DNA of 64,000 nt from Bacillus_BD oryzisoli_A (GCF_043641075.1 NZ_JBHZRC010000014.1:1-64000), one strand, 5' to 3'. Shown: positions 23,636 through 33,142, counted from the stretch's first letter. Notes: generated by a model not told the origin, from the letters alone. Numbers and translations are program-made.

Positions 23636-24364
23636 TTAATATTCAACCGTTATGATTGGTGTGCCAACTACAAGGGTAGTCTTGCCGCCCAATCCTTGAG
23701 TTCTTACTCCAAGTTGTAGGTTCATCTCTTCTGATTGCCCTTTAATCGATTCTGAGAAAAATTTCGAATATGCTGTTGTCGATATAAAGGAGTCCTCTTC
23801 AAGTGTCTCGACTTCTTTTGCCTCAAATGCCTGCATCAGGTCGTTTACATGACTCGGCAAAGACTTATTCATCTTATCACCGAACTCACTATATATACAA
23901 GAGAAAATAATGGCTTTTTCATGAAATATGCCGCTAATTTTTTCGACAACCGCTTTCTTTATAAATTCCCTCGTATCCTTTTTCCAGCCTTCACCAGTAA
24001 CCTCATAAATTAAATAGCTTTGCAGATGGTCACCTTCGCCGGTGGATAGAATTCGCAGTGTTTCCTTCAAGCCATTGCCACTTGCCATAACGGCCTTCGC
24101 TTCCCATTTTTCATTCACATCAGAAATTTTCCATTTCAGATCGGGATACTGCTGGCTTAACTCATTCATCTTCTCCTGTGCTTGGACATTTTCCAAATCT
24201 TGTCTTGCATGTAACGACCATTTATTGATGATAATATTCTGGCCTTGTAACACAGAAGCCATTTTAAAGAGATCCAGTTCTCCTTTACCCTTTGCACTGG
24301 CCATGTTCAATAGAATCATTCCAACCGCTGTTAAAGTGACAACTACATATATTATCTTTTTCAT
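23636..24364 (-). CDS. ywmB: YwmB family protein
   Basis: Protein of 242 aa with an N-terminal hydrophobic signal or anchor (KKIIYVVVTLTAVGMILLNM) and a mixed alpha/beta domain matching the YwmB family (DUF1779, TATA-box-binding-protein-like fold). Its function is not established. The start is ATG 24364 with GGGGAGGAG upstream. It is in probable operon with murA (31 bp gap), an arrangement conserved in Bacillus. The 215 bp upstream toward ywzB shows no clear gene. Confidence 0.85.
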   Translation of the reverse strand: MKKIIYVVVTLTAVGMILLNMASAKGKGELDLFKMASVLQGQNIIINKWSLHARQDLENVQAQEKMNELSQQYPDLKWKISDVNEKWEAKAVMASGNGLKETLRILSTGEGDHLQSYLIYEVTGEGWKKDTREFIKKAVVEKISGIFHEKAIIFSCIYSEFGDKMNKSLPSHVNDLMQAFEAKEVETLEEDSFISTTAYSKFFSESIKGQSEEMNLQLGVRTQGLGGKTTLVVGTPIITVEY

Positions 24365-24580
24365 GTGCCGTACTCCTCCCCTAACCCTTATTACCATTGT
24401 TACCAAGAGGGGAAGTTACATACCCATGAAATACCGTCACTTTTTGACAATGACTTTGTAAAAAAATGCACAAAATGATGTCTATGTACGCATGAGTTAG
24501 GTTTACAACATACCAAATTGAATTGTACCAATAATCTTCACATTGGAAACGTGTATGAAGACCTATCTTTTTCCAAAATT

Positions 24581-24823
24581 CTATTCCAATAAAAGTGGAA
24601 GCTGCTGTGACCATGCTAGATAGTCGAGGAAAAAGTTGCTAACGATTGAACCGATTGCAATCGATAATAATATATAGAGCAATCTCGCTTGAAACACCCG
24701 ATTGGGACGCAGAAACTTTTCAAAGTTAATGGCCATCAGAGCCCACCACGATACCGCGATAAAGACAAGATGCGAAAGAATGCTCAATATCGCTTGAGGT
24801 CCATACTCCGTTATCACTAACAT
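24581..24823 (-). CDS. ywzB: DUF1146 family membrane protein YwzB
   Basis: Membrane protein of 80 aa with two hydrophobic helices (about 10-32 and 47-68), containing ILSHLVFIAVSWWALMAINFEK and ARLLYILLSIAIGSIVSNFFLDY, which match YwzB/DUF1146. The start is ATG 24823 with AAAGGAGC upstream. In Bacillus it sits between the atp operon and ywmB-murA; here the nuo operon and a hypothetical gene intervene. Function unknown. Confidence 0.85.
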   Translation of the reverse strand: MLVITEYGPQAILSILSHLVFIAVSWWALMAINFEKFLRPNRVFQARLLYILLSIAIGSIVSNFFLDYLAWSQQLPLLLE

Positions 24824-25085
24824 CAGCTCCTTTTTTTACAATCCAACCACTATTTTACCACACTTTTCCATCACTCTCACATAAAAATGCTTATTATGCT
24901 ATTGGAGTATTCTTTAAAAAGCAGAAACTTAGCAGTCCCCATATTAAACGAATCAATCCATCAAAAGGTTTCAAATATTACAAAAATATTTCTAAAATAT
25001 TTCAGAAGATCCCCAAAAAGCCATGACCTACCAATACTTTTCGAAGCAAACAATCATTTTATGGGGGTACTATGAAAAAAATTTT
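24824..25085. other. spacer upstream of ywzB, no gene seen
   Basis: AT-rich. A plus-strand frame (24887-25075) has no ribosome binding site and runs into a family B repeat. It probably holds the ywzB promoter, but I could not choose one. Confidence 0.4.
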
Positions 25086-25152
25086 GAAGCATGGGGACGG
25101 TTCTTTCGCTTCCTTCGTCTCCCGAAGGAAGCAGGAGAACCGTCCCCATGCT
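25086..25152. repeat. family B large inverted repeat
   Basis: Two inverted family B units: GCATGGGGACGGTTCT (25089-25104) pairs perfectly with 25136-25151, and TTCG/CGAA with GCTTCCTT/AAGGAAGC pair inside. Confidence 0.85.
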
Positions 25153-25167
25153 CCTCTGTTTCCAATA

Positions 25168-25193
25168 AAAAAAGCGCCAAACTAGGCGCTTTT
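25168..25193 (-). terminator. terminator after the 99-aa hypothetical gene
   Basis: Stem AAAGCGCC/GGCGCTTT, A-rich on the left and T-rich on the right, so it may work both ways. It lies about 45 bp beyond the stop at 25239. Confidence 0.7.
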
Positions 25194-25238
25194 CAGGTAT
25201 TTATTGATTAACAAATGCTGAAAACTAAGACTGCTGCT

Positions 25239-25538
25239 TTACAGCTTCCATTTTGGAAAGTCTTCGCTCTTTTGTTTTTCATAATCCTGCATCCTGGAAA
25301 ACGAGTTTCCTAGATTTCGCACAATGTAACCTTGAGGGCTTAATGTCTCGACCTTCCCATTTATCTCTTCAATATTAATTTGTGCAAACATTTTTGCGAT
25401 GGAAGCTAAGCTTGCAATCGTGTCCATTAGCTCAGGATTGTCATGATTGTGCTTTTTAGAAATGGAGTAAATATAATCAAGTCTATTTCTAATATGCATA
25501 AGCGTCTCGATCTCAAACTGTTCCTGTCCATTTTTCAT
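25239..25538 (-). CDS. hypothetical protein downstream of the nuo operon (99 aa)
   Basis: Soluble, predominantly helical 99 aa protein (IETLMHIRNRLDYIYSISKK, then DTIASLASIAKMFAQINIEE). No domain that I recognise, no signal peptide. ATG 25538 is preferred to an in-frame GTG at 25547 because GAGGAG has proper spacing only to the ATG. It is on the same strand as nuo but separated from nuoN by a terminator and a family B repeat, so it is probably transcribed on its own. Confidence 0.55.
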   Translation of the reverse strand: MKNGQEQFEIETLMHIRNRLDYIYSISKKHNHDNPELMDTIASLASIAKMFAQINIEEINGKVETLSPQGYIVRNLGNSFSRMQDYEKQKSEDFPKWKL

Positions 25539-25605
25539 AGCTTTCACTCCTCATACTTAAGCATATGAACGAAAAATGAAATGTTGACCCAAAAAGGAAA
25601 ATAAA

Positions 25606-25672
25606 GCAGCGGGACGGTTCTTCCGCTTCCTTCGTCTCTCGAAGAAAGCAGGAGAACCGTCCCCCTGCTTCC
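25606..25672. repeat. family B large inverted repeat
   Basis: GCAGCGGGACGGTTCT paired with AGAACCGTCCCCCTGC, and an inner GCTTCCTTCG/CGAAGAAAGC. It is the same two-unit architecture as at 25086. Confidence 0.8.
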
Positions 25673-25683
25673 TGCTTCTCCAA

Positions 25684-25724
25684 AAAAAGGAGCTGAAATC
25701 TCGATGATCTCAGCTCCTTCTTTT
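25684..25724 (-). terminator. terminator of the nuo operon
   Basis: Stem AAGGAGCTGA/TCAGCTCCTT with T-rich flanks. It lies 12 bp after the nuoN stop codon. Confidence 0.8.
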
Positions 25725-25735
25725 ATCACTTTAAT

Positions 25736-27259
25736 TTATTGTAGAAAGTCGCCAAATTCGTAGAACTGGTTTTGTAGGAAGTCGAATGCCAGGTTCGGGA
25801 AGATACCGAATAGGACGCTTGCTACCACACAGATGAGGATGACGATTCCGGTTGTGACTGGAATTTTGATGCGCTCATTTTCTTTTCCCTCAGGAGCTGG
25901 TTTGAAGAAGACCTGAGCCAAAATTCTGAAGTAGTACACATAAGATACCACAGTTGTGGCTATCATAATTCCAACTAAGACATAGTTAGCCTGCTCGCGG
26001 ACGAGTGCGCCTGTGATGATATTCAGCTTTCCGATAAAACCGGCAGTACCCGGGATTCCAGCAAGAGACAGAACCAAGACGCCCATTGCCACCGCAAGCC
26101 ACGGTGCGCGCTTATACAGGCCGGCAAAGTGACTCAAGTCCTCCGAATCGGACTTTTCCGTTACCACCTGAATAATCGCAAAGGCACCCATGTTCATGAA
26201 CAGATAGGCCACCAAATAGAACCATAAGGAATCAAACATAAATAGTGATAACGCTGCGACGGCTACCAGCAGATAACCGGCATGCGCAACGCTTGAGTAT
26301 GCAAATAAACGCTTGATGTTTTTCTGACGCAATGCCACCACGTTTCCAATAATCATCGTTGCGGCTGCGATAAACGCGATGTAATGCTCCATATCCACCA
26401 GAATGGACGGTGAGCCAGGACCATTTGTAGCTGCACTCGCAAATATAGAAAGAATGATTCGGACAATCAATGCAAAGCCTGCTGCCTTTGACACAACGCT
26501 TAAAAATGCGGTAACAGGTGTTGGTGCCCCTTGGTATACATCCGGTGCCCACATATGGTACGGTGCAGCGGCAATTTTAAACGATAAGCCAACAAAGATC
26601 ATTAAGAAGGCAATCACGAGTAAGTATACCTGCTGCGAATCATTAATCGCCATTAGTACATTTCGCATTTCAGCCAAATTGGTTGTGCCCGTTAACCCGA
26701 ACACATAGCTCATACCGAACAATGTAATGGCAGAGGATAAGCTTCCGTTTACCACATATTTCATCGCAGATTCATTGGACTGCAGATTTGTTTTGCGAAT
26801 ACCTGCTAATATATAGGAAGAAATCGATAAGAGTTCAAGGCCTACATATAGCGTAATCAGGTCACCGCTTGACGTCATAATCATGGCGCCCAGCAATGCT
26901 GCTAAGAACAGATAGAAAAATTCTCCTCGATATTCCTTCATGCCTTCCTTCGGCTCATAACTGATAGCCAGCAGCATAACAAACCCAGCGCCACAAAGCA
27001 GGATCAGCTTGAAGGCCTTCGCAAACGCATCAAGTCTGAAGGTATCATATAAAATCGCTGTAACATCCTTATCCAGTAAACCAGCCAAGGATACAATTGC
27101 AGCCAAAATGCCGACAAAACCAATCCAGCCGAGGATTTTGCGGTTCTGCTTTCTTGGCATGAATAAATCTAAAAGGGTAATAACCGTCAAGACCCCAAGG
27201 ATGATGAACTCAGGCATCATGATACCCCATTCAAATGATAACAATGTTTCGAGATCCAT
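25736..27259 (-). CDS. nuoN: NADH-quinone oxidoreductase subunit N
   Basis: Antiporter-like proton-pumping membrane subunit of complex I, 507 aa with about 14 transmembrane helices. Core features of the Mrp/NuoL-M-N fold are visible, such as the discontinuous-helix region AAAPYHMWAPDVYQGAPTPV and Lys in RLFAYSSVAHAGYLLV. The start is ATG 27259 with CGGAGGGTGATG upstream. It is the last gene of the eleven-gene nuo operon, 6 bp after nuoM. Confidence 0.94.
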   Translation of the reverse strand: MDLETLLSFEWGIMMPEFIILGVLTVITLLDLFMPRKQNRKILGWIGFVGILAAIVSLAGLLDKDVTAILYDTFRLDAFAKAFKLILLCGAGFVMLLAISYEPKEGMKEYRGEFFYLFLAALLGAMIMTSSGDLITLYVGLELLSISSYILAGIRKTNLQSNESAMKYVVNGSLSSAITLFGMSYVFGLTGTTNLAEMRNVLMAINDSQQVYLLVIAFLMIFVGLSFKIAAAPYHMWAPDVYQGAPTPVTAFLSVVSKAAGFALIVRIILSIFASAATNGPGSPSILVDMEHYIAFIAAATMIIGNVVALRQKNIKRLFAYSSVAHAGYLLVAVAALSLFMFDSLWFYLVAYLFMNMGAFAIIQVVTEKSDSEDLSHFAGLYKRAPWLAVAMGVLVLSLAGIPGTAGFIGKLNIITGALVREQANYVLVGIMIATTVVSYVYYFRILAQVFFKPAPEGKENERIKIPVTTGIVILICVVASVLFGIFPNLAFDFLQNQFYEFGDFLQ

Positions 27260-27265
27260 CCTTCA

Positions 27266-28774
27266 TCACCCTCCGATCCTAAGCATAATAGTTTCTAATG
27301 TTGACTGCAGCGGCTCGCTCAGTATAGTTGGGTACACACCAATTAACACAATCAAAGCAAGTAACACAATGGCTGGTACGAACTCAACCGCACGTAGGTC
27401 CTTTGCTCCGTACCACTCCCAGTTTGCAGTTCCATACGTAATGCCAAGCACTGCGCGAAGCAAATAGACAGCCGTCATAATGATTCCAAGTGCCCCAACA
27501 GCGGCAAGCACCGGCATTTCTTTAAACAAACCTAGGAATGCCATAAATTCGCTGACAAAGCCGGACATCCCCGGTAATCCAAGTGATGCCATCCCGCCAG
27601 CAAGTAAGAATCCTGCTGTAATCGGCATCGCCTTTGCCATTCCGCCAAGCTTTTCGAACTCGGTTGTTTGTGTTCTTTCGTAAAAAACACCGACTAAGAA
27701 GAAGAGCAAGGCTGAAATTAATCCGTGTGAAACGACCTGGAAAACCGCTCCCTGTATACCTGCTTCATTTAAGGCACCTAATCCGATTAACACAATTCCC
27801 ATATGAGAAATCGAAGAATAAGCTAACACCATTTTGAAATCCTTTTGTACAAAAGCAAGGAATGCCCCGTACAACAGGTTGATCACGCCAAGTACCGCCA
27901 GGAGTACAGCTAGCTCTTTAAACTGCTCTGGGAAAATTCCCATACCAAAGCGGATTAAACCGTAAGCACCAATTTTTAAAAGAATACCAGAGTGAATCAT
28001 AACAATTGATGGCGGTGCTTGAACGTGCACGCGTACCATCCAGCTATGCAATGGAAAAATTGGAAGCTTCACGCCGAAAGCTATTAGTAGGGCAATGAAC
28101 AAGCCAAGCTTCAGGTCTTCAGACATACTGCTCAAAAGCTGCGGATTGTCTGATGTCATGATCGCCTGTAATGCCTCGATATTCGTTGTCCCTGTACGAG
28201 CAAAGAACACGATAATGACAATCAAAAGAATCGCGGAACCAAGCCCGTTATAAATCAAGAAGCTATATGCAGCTTTTTCCTTTTCCTGATAACCCCATTT
28301 TCCAATTAAGAAGAAGGTTGGGATCAGTGTCATTTCGAAGAATAGGAAGAATAGCACTAAGTTCTCAGCGGCAAATACACCGAGCATGCCTGCTTCCAGC
28401 AAGAGGAACAGCATGAAATAGCCCTTCCATTCTTCTTTTATATGAACCGAAGCAATGCTAGCAAGTGTAGCCACGACTGCTGTTAACACGAGCAGTACGA
28501 GCTGGAAGCCGTCAACGCCAAGCTCATATTTAATCGTAAATAAATCACCGTATTGAATCGCATTTTTAAATGCAATCCAGTCCAGCTTTTCGCTCAAACT
28601 CGCCAAATCAAGCCCTGAGCGGTATTGGAAAAATAAACTTAACGAAATCACAAGAGCTGGAATCGTTGCTAAAAAACCGATACCCTTCAGCAGCTTTTCC
28701 TGCGTTTTTGGAATAAATAATAGCACTAACACTCCAATAAGAGGGGAGAAAATCAAGAACGATAATAGACTCAT
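27266..28774 (-). CDS. nuoM: NADH-quinone oxidoreductase subunit M
   Basis: Proton-pumping membrane subunit of complex I, 502 aa. The NuoM signature FEMTLIPTFFLIGKWG carries the conserved Glu, and KLPIFPLHSWMVRVHVQAPPS is the broken helix region. SSISHMGIVLIGLGALNE is the second half-channel. It overlaps nuoL by 4 bp (ATGA), typical of translational coupling. Confidence 0.95.
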   Translation of the reverse strand: MSLLSFLIFSPLIGVLVLLFIPKTQEKLLKGIGFLATIPALVISLSLFFQYRSGLDLASLSEKLDWIAFKNAIQYGDLFTIKYELGVDGFQLVLLVLTAVVATLASIASVHIKEEWKGYFMLFLLLEAGMLGVFAAENLVLFFLFFEMTLIPTFFLIGKWGYQEKEKAAYSFLIYNGLGSAILLIVIIVFFARTGTTNIEALQAIMTSDNPQLLSSMSEDLKLGLFIALLIAFGVKLPIFPLHSWMVRVHVQAPPSIVMIHSGILLKIGAYGLIRFGMGIFPEQFKELAVLLAVLGVINLLYGAFLAFVQKDFKMVLAYSSISHMGIVLIGLGALNEAGIQGAVFQVVSHGLISALLFFLVGVFYERTQTTEFEKLGGMAKAMPITAGFLLAGGMASLGLPGMSGFVSEFMAFLGLFKEMPVLAAVGALGIIMTAVYLLRAVLGITYGTANWEWYGAKDLRAVEFVPAIVLLALIVLIGVYPTILSEPLQSTLETIMLRIGG

Positions 28775-30639
28775 TTAAAATACCCCCCTGTTACGGCATA
28801 GATGACAACCAGGATAGCCAACCCGATGAAGGCGAAGGCTCCATACATTTGGATTTGTCCGTTTTGCACCTTTGATCCAACATTCGAAAGTGAAGTAATT
28901 ATTCCCTGTACGAGTTTGACTAACCCTTCAACAATGAACCATTCAATGTATTGCAGAAATAAGCTGAATACCTTTGCTAGATTAACAAAAATGAATTCAT
29001 AAAGCTCATCAATAAACCATTTGTTATACGAAACACTGTAGGCAAGCGGAAATCTTCTTGATAACCAATCGCGGTAAATGGATTTTTTTCCATAAATTAA
29101 CCATGCAAGATAAATTCCTAAAAGTGAAACGATGGTCGCTACGAGCATAATCCAAATCGGCGCTTCCTCATGACCATGGTGGCCAAGCAGCTCGTTGCCT
29201 TCTGTTAACCAATCGCCTAAAAAGGTGCCAAACCATGGTGTGTTCATATAGCCGGCCACAACCGCTAAGACACCAAGGATCATCATTGGCAACGTCATCG
29301 CTGACGGTGATTCGTGAACATTTTCCACCTTTTCTCTTGCTTCGCCTGAAAAGACCATAAAGAATAAACGGAACATATAAAAAGCGGTTAAAAATGCTGT
29401 AATGACTGCTAAAGTGAACAGGACTGGATGGCCTGCATTCCAGGTTGCTACGAGAATTTCATCCTTACTGAAGAAACCTGAAAGTAACGGCACACCACTG
29501 ATAGCCATTGTACCGATTAAAAACAGCATGCTTGTTTTCGGAATCTTTTTCCAAAGTCCGCCCATTTTTTCAATATCCTGCGTATGAACAGCGTGAATCA
29601 CGCTACCTGCCGCTAGGAATAATAACGCTTTAAAGAACGCGTGTGTTGTTAAATGGAACACACCTGCTACATAGCCCGCAGAACCAAGCGCAAGCATCAT
29701 ATAGCCCAGCTGGCTGACGGTTGAGTAAGCTAGCACTCTCTTAATATCCTTTTGCGTAAGGGCAATGGTAGCGGCAAAAATCGCTGTAATGCCCCCGATT
29801 ACCGCAACAGTCATCAAGGCTGTTTCACTTGCCATGAATAACGGGAACAAGGATGCGACTAAATACACACCGGCAGCAACCATTGTTGCGGCGTGGATAA
29901 GTGCAGATACCGGCGTCGGACCTTCCATTGCATCCGGCAGCCATGTGTGAAGCGGGAACTGACCTGATTTTCCGACTGCTCCGATAAAAATAAGGATGGC
30001 TGTCAGTGTAATCATCCCCTGACTGATAGCATCATTTGATACGGCATCAAAAATCCGATCATATTCAAAGCTGCCAACCTGCCAGAATAAGAGAATCATC
30101 CCGATCAACAGACCTACGTCGCCGATACGGGTCATAATGAAGGCTTTTTTTGCAGCAGCCTTCGCTTCTTCTTTGTAAAAATAAAATCCGATTAACAGGA
30201 ATGAACCTAAACCGACTAATTCCCAGAAAATATAGGTTTGCAGTAAATTGGGTGAAAGAACAAGTCCGAGCATTGAAAATGTAAACAAACCTAAATAGGA
30301 ATAAAATACAGAAAATCGGTCGTCACCTTTCATATACCCTGCTGAATATGTATGTACAAGAAAGCTGACAAGTGAGACGATGACTAACATTAATGCATTT
30401 AATTGATTGACTTCAAATCCCACTGTAAGCTCTAATTCCCCGATTTTCAGCCAAACTGCTTCTGATTTAAAGGTTGGGCCCACGATACGGTCAAAAAGCA
30501 CCAACACTGAATAAATTAACGAGGCGAATGCCAGTAGAATGGCAATATAGGAACTTGCCTCTTTAAGCCGCTTGCCGAAAAGGACGAGAAGTAGAAACGA
30601 TAGTAGCGGGAAAAGCGGTATGATCCATGCGCTTTCCAT
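28771..30639 (-). CDS. nuoL: NADH-quinone oxidoreductase subunit L
   Basis: Largest antiporter-like subunit of complex I, about 622 aa with some 16 transmembrane helices and the long C-terminal amphipathic lateral helix region. Signatures: FWELVGLGSFLLIGFYFYKE, KSGQFPLHTWLPDAMEGPTP and AYSTVSQLGYMMLALG. ATG 30639 is used; an in-frame TTG at 30642 is closer to ideal spacing from GGGGG at 30651-30655. A 99 bp gap separates it from nuoK. Confidence 0.95.
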   Translation of the reverse strand: MESAWIIPLFPLLSFLLLVLFGKRLKEASSYIAILLAFASLIYSVLVLFDRIVGPTFKSEAVWLKIGELELTVGFEVNQLNALMLVIVSLVSFLVHTYSAGYMKGDDRFSVFYSYLGLFTFSMLGLVLSPNLLQTYIFWELVGLGSFLLIGFYFYKEEAKAAAKKAFIMTRIGDVGLLIGMILLFWQVGSFEYDRIFDAVSNDAISQGMITLTAILIFIGAVGKSGQFPLHTWLPDAMEGPTPVSALIHAATMVAAGVYLVASLFPLFMASETALMTVAVIGGITAIFAATIALTQKDIKRVLAYSTVSQLGYMMLALGSAGYVAGVFHLTTHAFFKALLFLAAGSVIHAVHTQDIEKMGGLWKKIPKTSMLFLIGTMAISGVPLLSGFFSKDEILVATWNAGHPVLFTLAVITAFLTAFYMFRLFFMVFSGEAREKVENVHESPSAMTLPMMILGVLAVVAGYMNTPWFGTFLGDWLTEGNELLGHHGHEEAPIWIMLVATIVSLLGIYLAWLIYGKKSIYRDWLSRRFPLAYSVSYNKWFIDELYEFIFVNLAKVFSLFLQYIEWFIVEGLVKLVQGIITSLSNVGSKVQNGQIQMYGAFAFIGLAILVVIYAVTGGYFK

Positions 30640-30741
30640 CAAATTCAGATCCCCCTTTTTGAGGTACCCAGATGCTGGGCTTTTCCGGAAAAAATGATCC
30701 TTCCTTCCGTTCTCCTCATAAACTCTGAAGCTTTGTTTAGT

Positions 30742-31059
30742 TTAGTGCTTCATCGTGTCCATTTCATCAATATTAACGGTTTTTCTATTACGATAAAGAG
30801 CCATCAAAATGGCTAATCCAATCGCCGCTTCGGCAGCCGCTACGGCCATGCTGAATAAGGCGAAAATCTGCCCGTTAATGGACGGAGCCACACCCAGCTT
30901 GCTAAAGGCAACTAGATTAATATTAACGGCATTTAACATTAATTCGATTGAGATTAAGACAATGACGGTATTCCGCTTTGTCAATGCACCGTAAAGGCCA
31001 ATACAGAAAAGGATCAAGGCCAATGCTAGAAATGCCGAAATAGGTACGGAAGAACTCAT
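30742..31059 (-). CDS. nuoK: NADH-quinone oxidoreductase subunit K
   Basis: Complex I membrane subunit of 105 aa with three transmembrane helices. The conserved Glu-containing segments VLISIELMLNAVNINLVAF and AAAEAAIGLAILMALYR are present. It overlaps nuoJ by 4 bp. Confidence 0.95.
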   Translation of the reverse strand: MSSSVPISAFLALALILFCIGLYGALTKRNTVIVLISIELMLNAVNINLVAFSKLGVAPSINGQIFALFSMAVAAAEAAIGLAILMALYRNRKTVNIDEMDTMKH

Positions 31060-31571
31060 TTTTCATCGGCCTCCTTTTCATTATCTCTTTTTGCCAGAAT
31101 AATAGCCCCGATCAGAGCCACTAACAGAACAATCGATGTTAATTCAAAAGGAATAATATATTTTGTGTAAAGGGCCACACCAATTTGCTCTGTGTTATTT
31201 ACATGAAGCTCCTGATCAAGCAATGGGAAATCCAAATTATAAATTCCTAAATACACAACAGCTGCAAAGGCTACTACACCGAGGAAGAGCGTAATCTTCT
31301 TGCCCCAGCCTCCCTTTGGCTCCTCTTGATCATCATGACGCGTTAACATGATTCCAAATAGCATGATAATCGTAATGGCACCAGAATAGATGAGAATTTG
31401 AACGACCGCTAGGAATTCTGCTGATAAGAGAATATAGATCCCGGCAATACTGATAAAAGTGGCTACTAATGCTAACACCATATGAACCACCTTTGTCAGA
31501 TTTAGCAGAAGGACACCGCCTGAAACGGCTATAAAAGCGAGTATGATAAATGCGAGAAATTCTCCACTCAT
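31056..31571 (-). CDS. nuoJ: NADH-quinone oxidoreductase subunit J
   Basis: Complex I membrane subunit of 171 aa with five transmembrane helices. The conserved third helix (FLAVVQILIYSGAITIIMLF) contains the Tyr-Ser-Gly-Ala pi-bulge region. It overlaps nuoI by 4 bp and nuoK by 4 bp. Confidence 0.94.
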   Translation of the reverse strand: MSGEFLAFIILAFIAVSGGVLLLNLTKVVHMVLALVATFISIAGIYILLSAEFLAVVQILIYSGAITIIMLFGIMLTRHDDQEEPKGGWGKKITLFLGVVAFAAVVYLGIYNLDFPLLDQELHVNNTEQIGVALYTKYIIPFELTSIVLLVALIGAIILAKRDNEKEADEK

Positions 31572-31987
31572 GGTTTATTCACCTGCCGAATATTCTCATC
31601 GTTCTCATCAAGCCATTCGAGGTTTTTAAATAAATCATCGCGGCTGTACTCGGATAGCTCAAAGTTATTCGTCATAATAATGGCTTCCGTTGGACAAACC
31701 TCGGTACATAAATCGCATAGAATACAAATTTCAAAGTTTATATCATATGTGTCGATCACTTTCCCCTTTTTCGTTGGATCTGGATGCTTCTTCCCTGTCA
31801 AGTTAATACAGTCAGTCGGACATATATTGGCACATTGATTACAGACAATACATTTCTCCGGGTAAAACTTCTGTATTCCACGAAAACGATCAGGCAGCGG
31901 GATCGATTCATTCGGATAATCATACGTCATCTTCTCACGAGACATATTCTTCAGCGTATACGCCAAACCTTTCATTAATCCAATCAT
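31568..31987 (-). CDS. nuoI: NADH-quinone oxidoreductase subunit I (2[4Fe-4S])
   Basis: Peripheral-arm subunit of 139 aa carrying clusters N6a and N6b. Two complete CxxCxxCxxxCP motifs are visible: CIVCNQCANICP and CILCDLCTEVCP. The start is ATG 31987 with AAGAGGTGATC upstream. The gap to nuoH is 147 bp and contains a family A repeat, unlike the tight overlaps elsewhere in the operon. Confidence 0.95.
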   Translation of the reverse strand: MIGLMKGLAYTLKNMSREKMTYDYPNESIPLPDRFRGIQKFYPEKCIVCNQCANICPTDCINLTGKKHPDPTKKGKVIDTYDINFEICILCDLCTEVCPTEAIIMTNNFELSEYSRDDLFKNLEWLDENDENIRQVNKP

Positions 31988-32027
31988 GTGATCACCTCTT
32001 AAGTAAATGGGGTGTACTGCTCCCCCT

Positions 32028-32124
32028 TCGCTTTAGCACGTTAAACTATTGGGGGACAGTCCCCCGCCACTTTAACGCGGTAACGTTCTGGGGGTCTGAC
32101 CCCCGGTGCTTTAACGTGGTAACG
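32028..32124. repeat. family A repeats inside the nuo operon
   Basis: Units TGGGGGACAGTCCCCC and a degenerate TGGGGGTCTGACCCCC, with TTTAACGCGGTAACG arms. They separate nuoH from nuoI in an otherwise nearly gapless operon. Confidence 0.85.
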
Positions 32125-32134
32125 TATAGCTCCC

Positions 32135-33142
32135 TTAGAATAGATTGATAATTTCTTTGATAAGTGCTGTTAGGAAGATATTAGCCAAGGCGATTGGCAG
32201 TAATACTTTCCAGGCAAATTCCATCAGCTGATCTGGGCGGACACGCGGGAATGTTGAGCGCAGCCACAGTAGAACGAATGTGACAACACTAAATTTCAAC
32301 GCGAACCAGACCGCACCCGGGATAAAGCCGAGGAATGGAAGCGGCAGCCAGCCTCCTAAGAATAAAACAACAATTAACGCAGACATAGCAAACATATACG
32401 TATATTCTGTCAGCATGAAAAATGCAAATCGGAAACCGGAATAGTCTACGTGATATCCCGAAACAAGCTCTGACTCTGATTCTGGAAGGTCAAATGGAAT
32501 CCGGTTTAGTTCAGCAACAGCTGAAATAAAGAATAGGATAAAGCCAATTGGCTGTACAATGACATACCATCCATTTTGCTGTGCAGTGACAATATCCATC
32601 AGATTTAGGCTTCCCGTTAATAAAATGACGCCTAAAACGGACATGACCAATGGAATTTCATAGGAAATCATTTGTGCCGCACCGCGCATCGCACCAAGCA
32701 AAGCATATTTATTGTTGGATGCCCATCCTGCAGTCACCATTCCAAGCACGGTAATACCGGAAATCGCAATATAATAAAGCAAACCGACGCCAATATCCGC
32801 AAAATAAAATTTATCCGTAAACGGAATTACCGCAACCACCATAAACGATGGTGCAAACGCAATCACCGGCGCCAGGATATACAACGGCTTATCAGCAAGC
32901 TTTGGAATGATATCTTCTTTTAAAAGAAGCTTCAAAACATCCGCTGCTGTCTGTAACAGTCCCCATTTTCCCCCAAGCTGGTTGGGACCAATCCGAAGCT
33001 GCATAAATCCCATTACTTTACGCTCTGCGAGGATAACATAGGTTACGTAACCGAGAACAACAAATAAGAATAACGTTGCTAGTAAAAAGAAAATCCCAAA
33101 ATTGACGAGACTTGGACTCGAGTTTAACAGATCTGCCATCAT
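32135..33142 (-). CDS. nuoH: NADH-quinone oxidoreductase subunit H
   Basis: Membrane subunit of 335 aa that joins the two arms of complex I and forms the quinone chamber. Signatures: AERKVMGFMQLRIGPNQLGGKWG at the N-terminus and the acidic loop AELNRIPFDLPESESELVSGYH. The start is taken as ATG 33142, which overlaps the nuoD stop; neighbouring GTG 33145 and ATG 33139 are alternatives sharing the GGAGGT site. Confidence 0.94.
   Translation of the reverse strand: MMADLLNSSPSLVNFGIFFLLATLFLFVVLGYVTYVILAERKVMGFMQLRIGPNQLGGKWGLLQTAADVLKLLLKEDIIPKLADKPLYILAPVIAFAPSFMVVAVIPFTDKFYFADIGVGLLYYIAISGITVLGMVTAGWASNNKYALLGAMRGAAQMISYEIPLVMSVLGVILLTGSLNLMDIVTAQQNGWYVIVQPIGFILFFISAVAELNRIPFDLPESESELVSGYHVDYSGFRFAFFMLTEYTYMFAMSALIVVLFLGGWLPLPFLGFIPGAVWFALKFSVVTFVLLWLRSTFPRVRPDQLMEFAWKVLLPIALANIFLTALIKEIINLF

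Noticed and set aside
24381..24614. 77-codon minus-strand frame between ywzB and ywmB
   Set aside because: It overlaps the 3' end of ywzB and the ywmB upstream region and has no recognisable domain or ribosome binding site.
24887..25211. Plus-strand frames upstream of ywzB
   Set aside because: They have no ribosome binding site, and part of the peptide is translated from a family B repeat.
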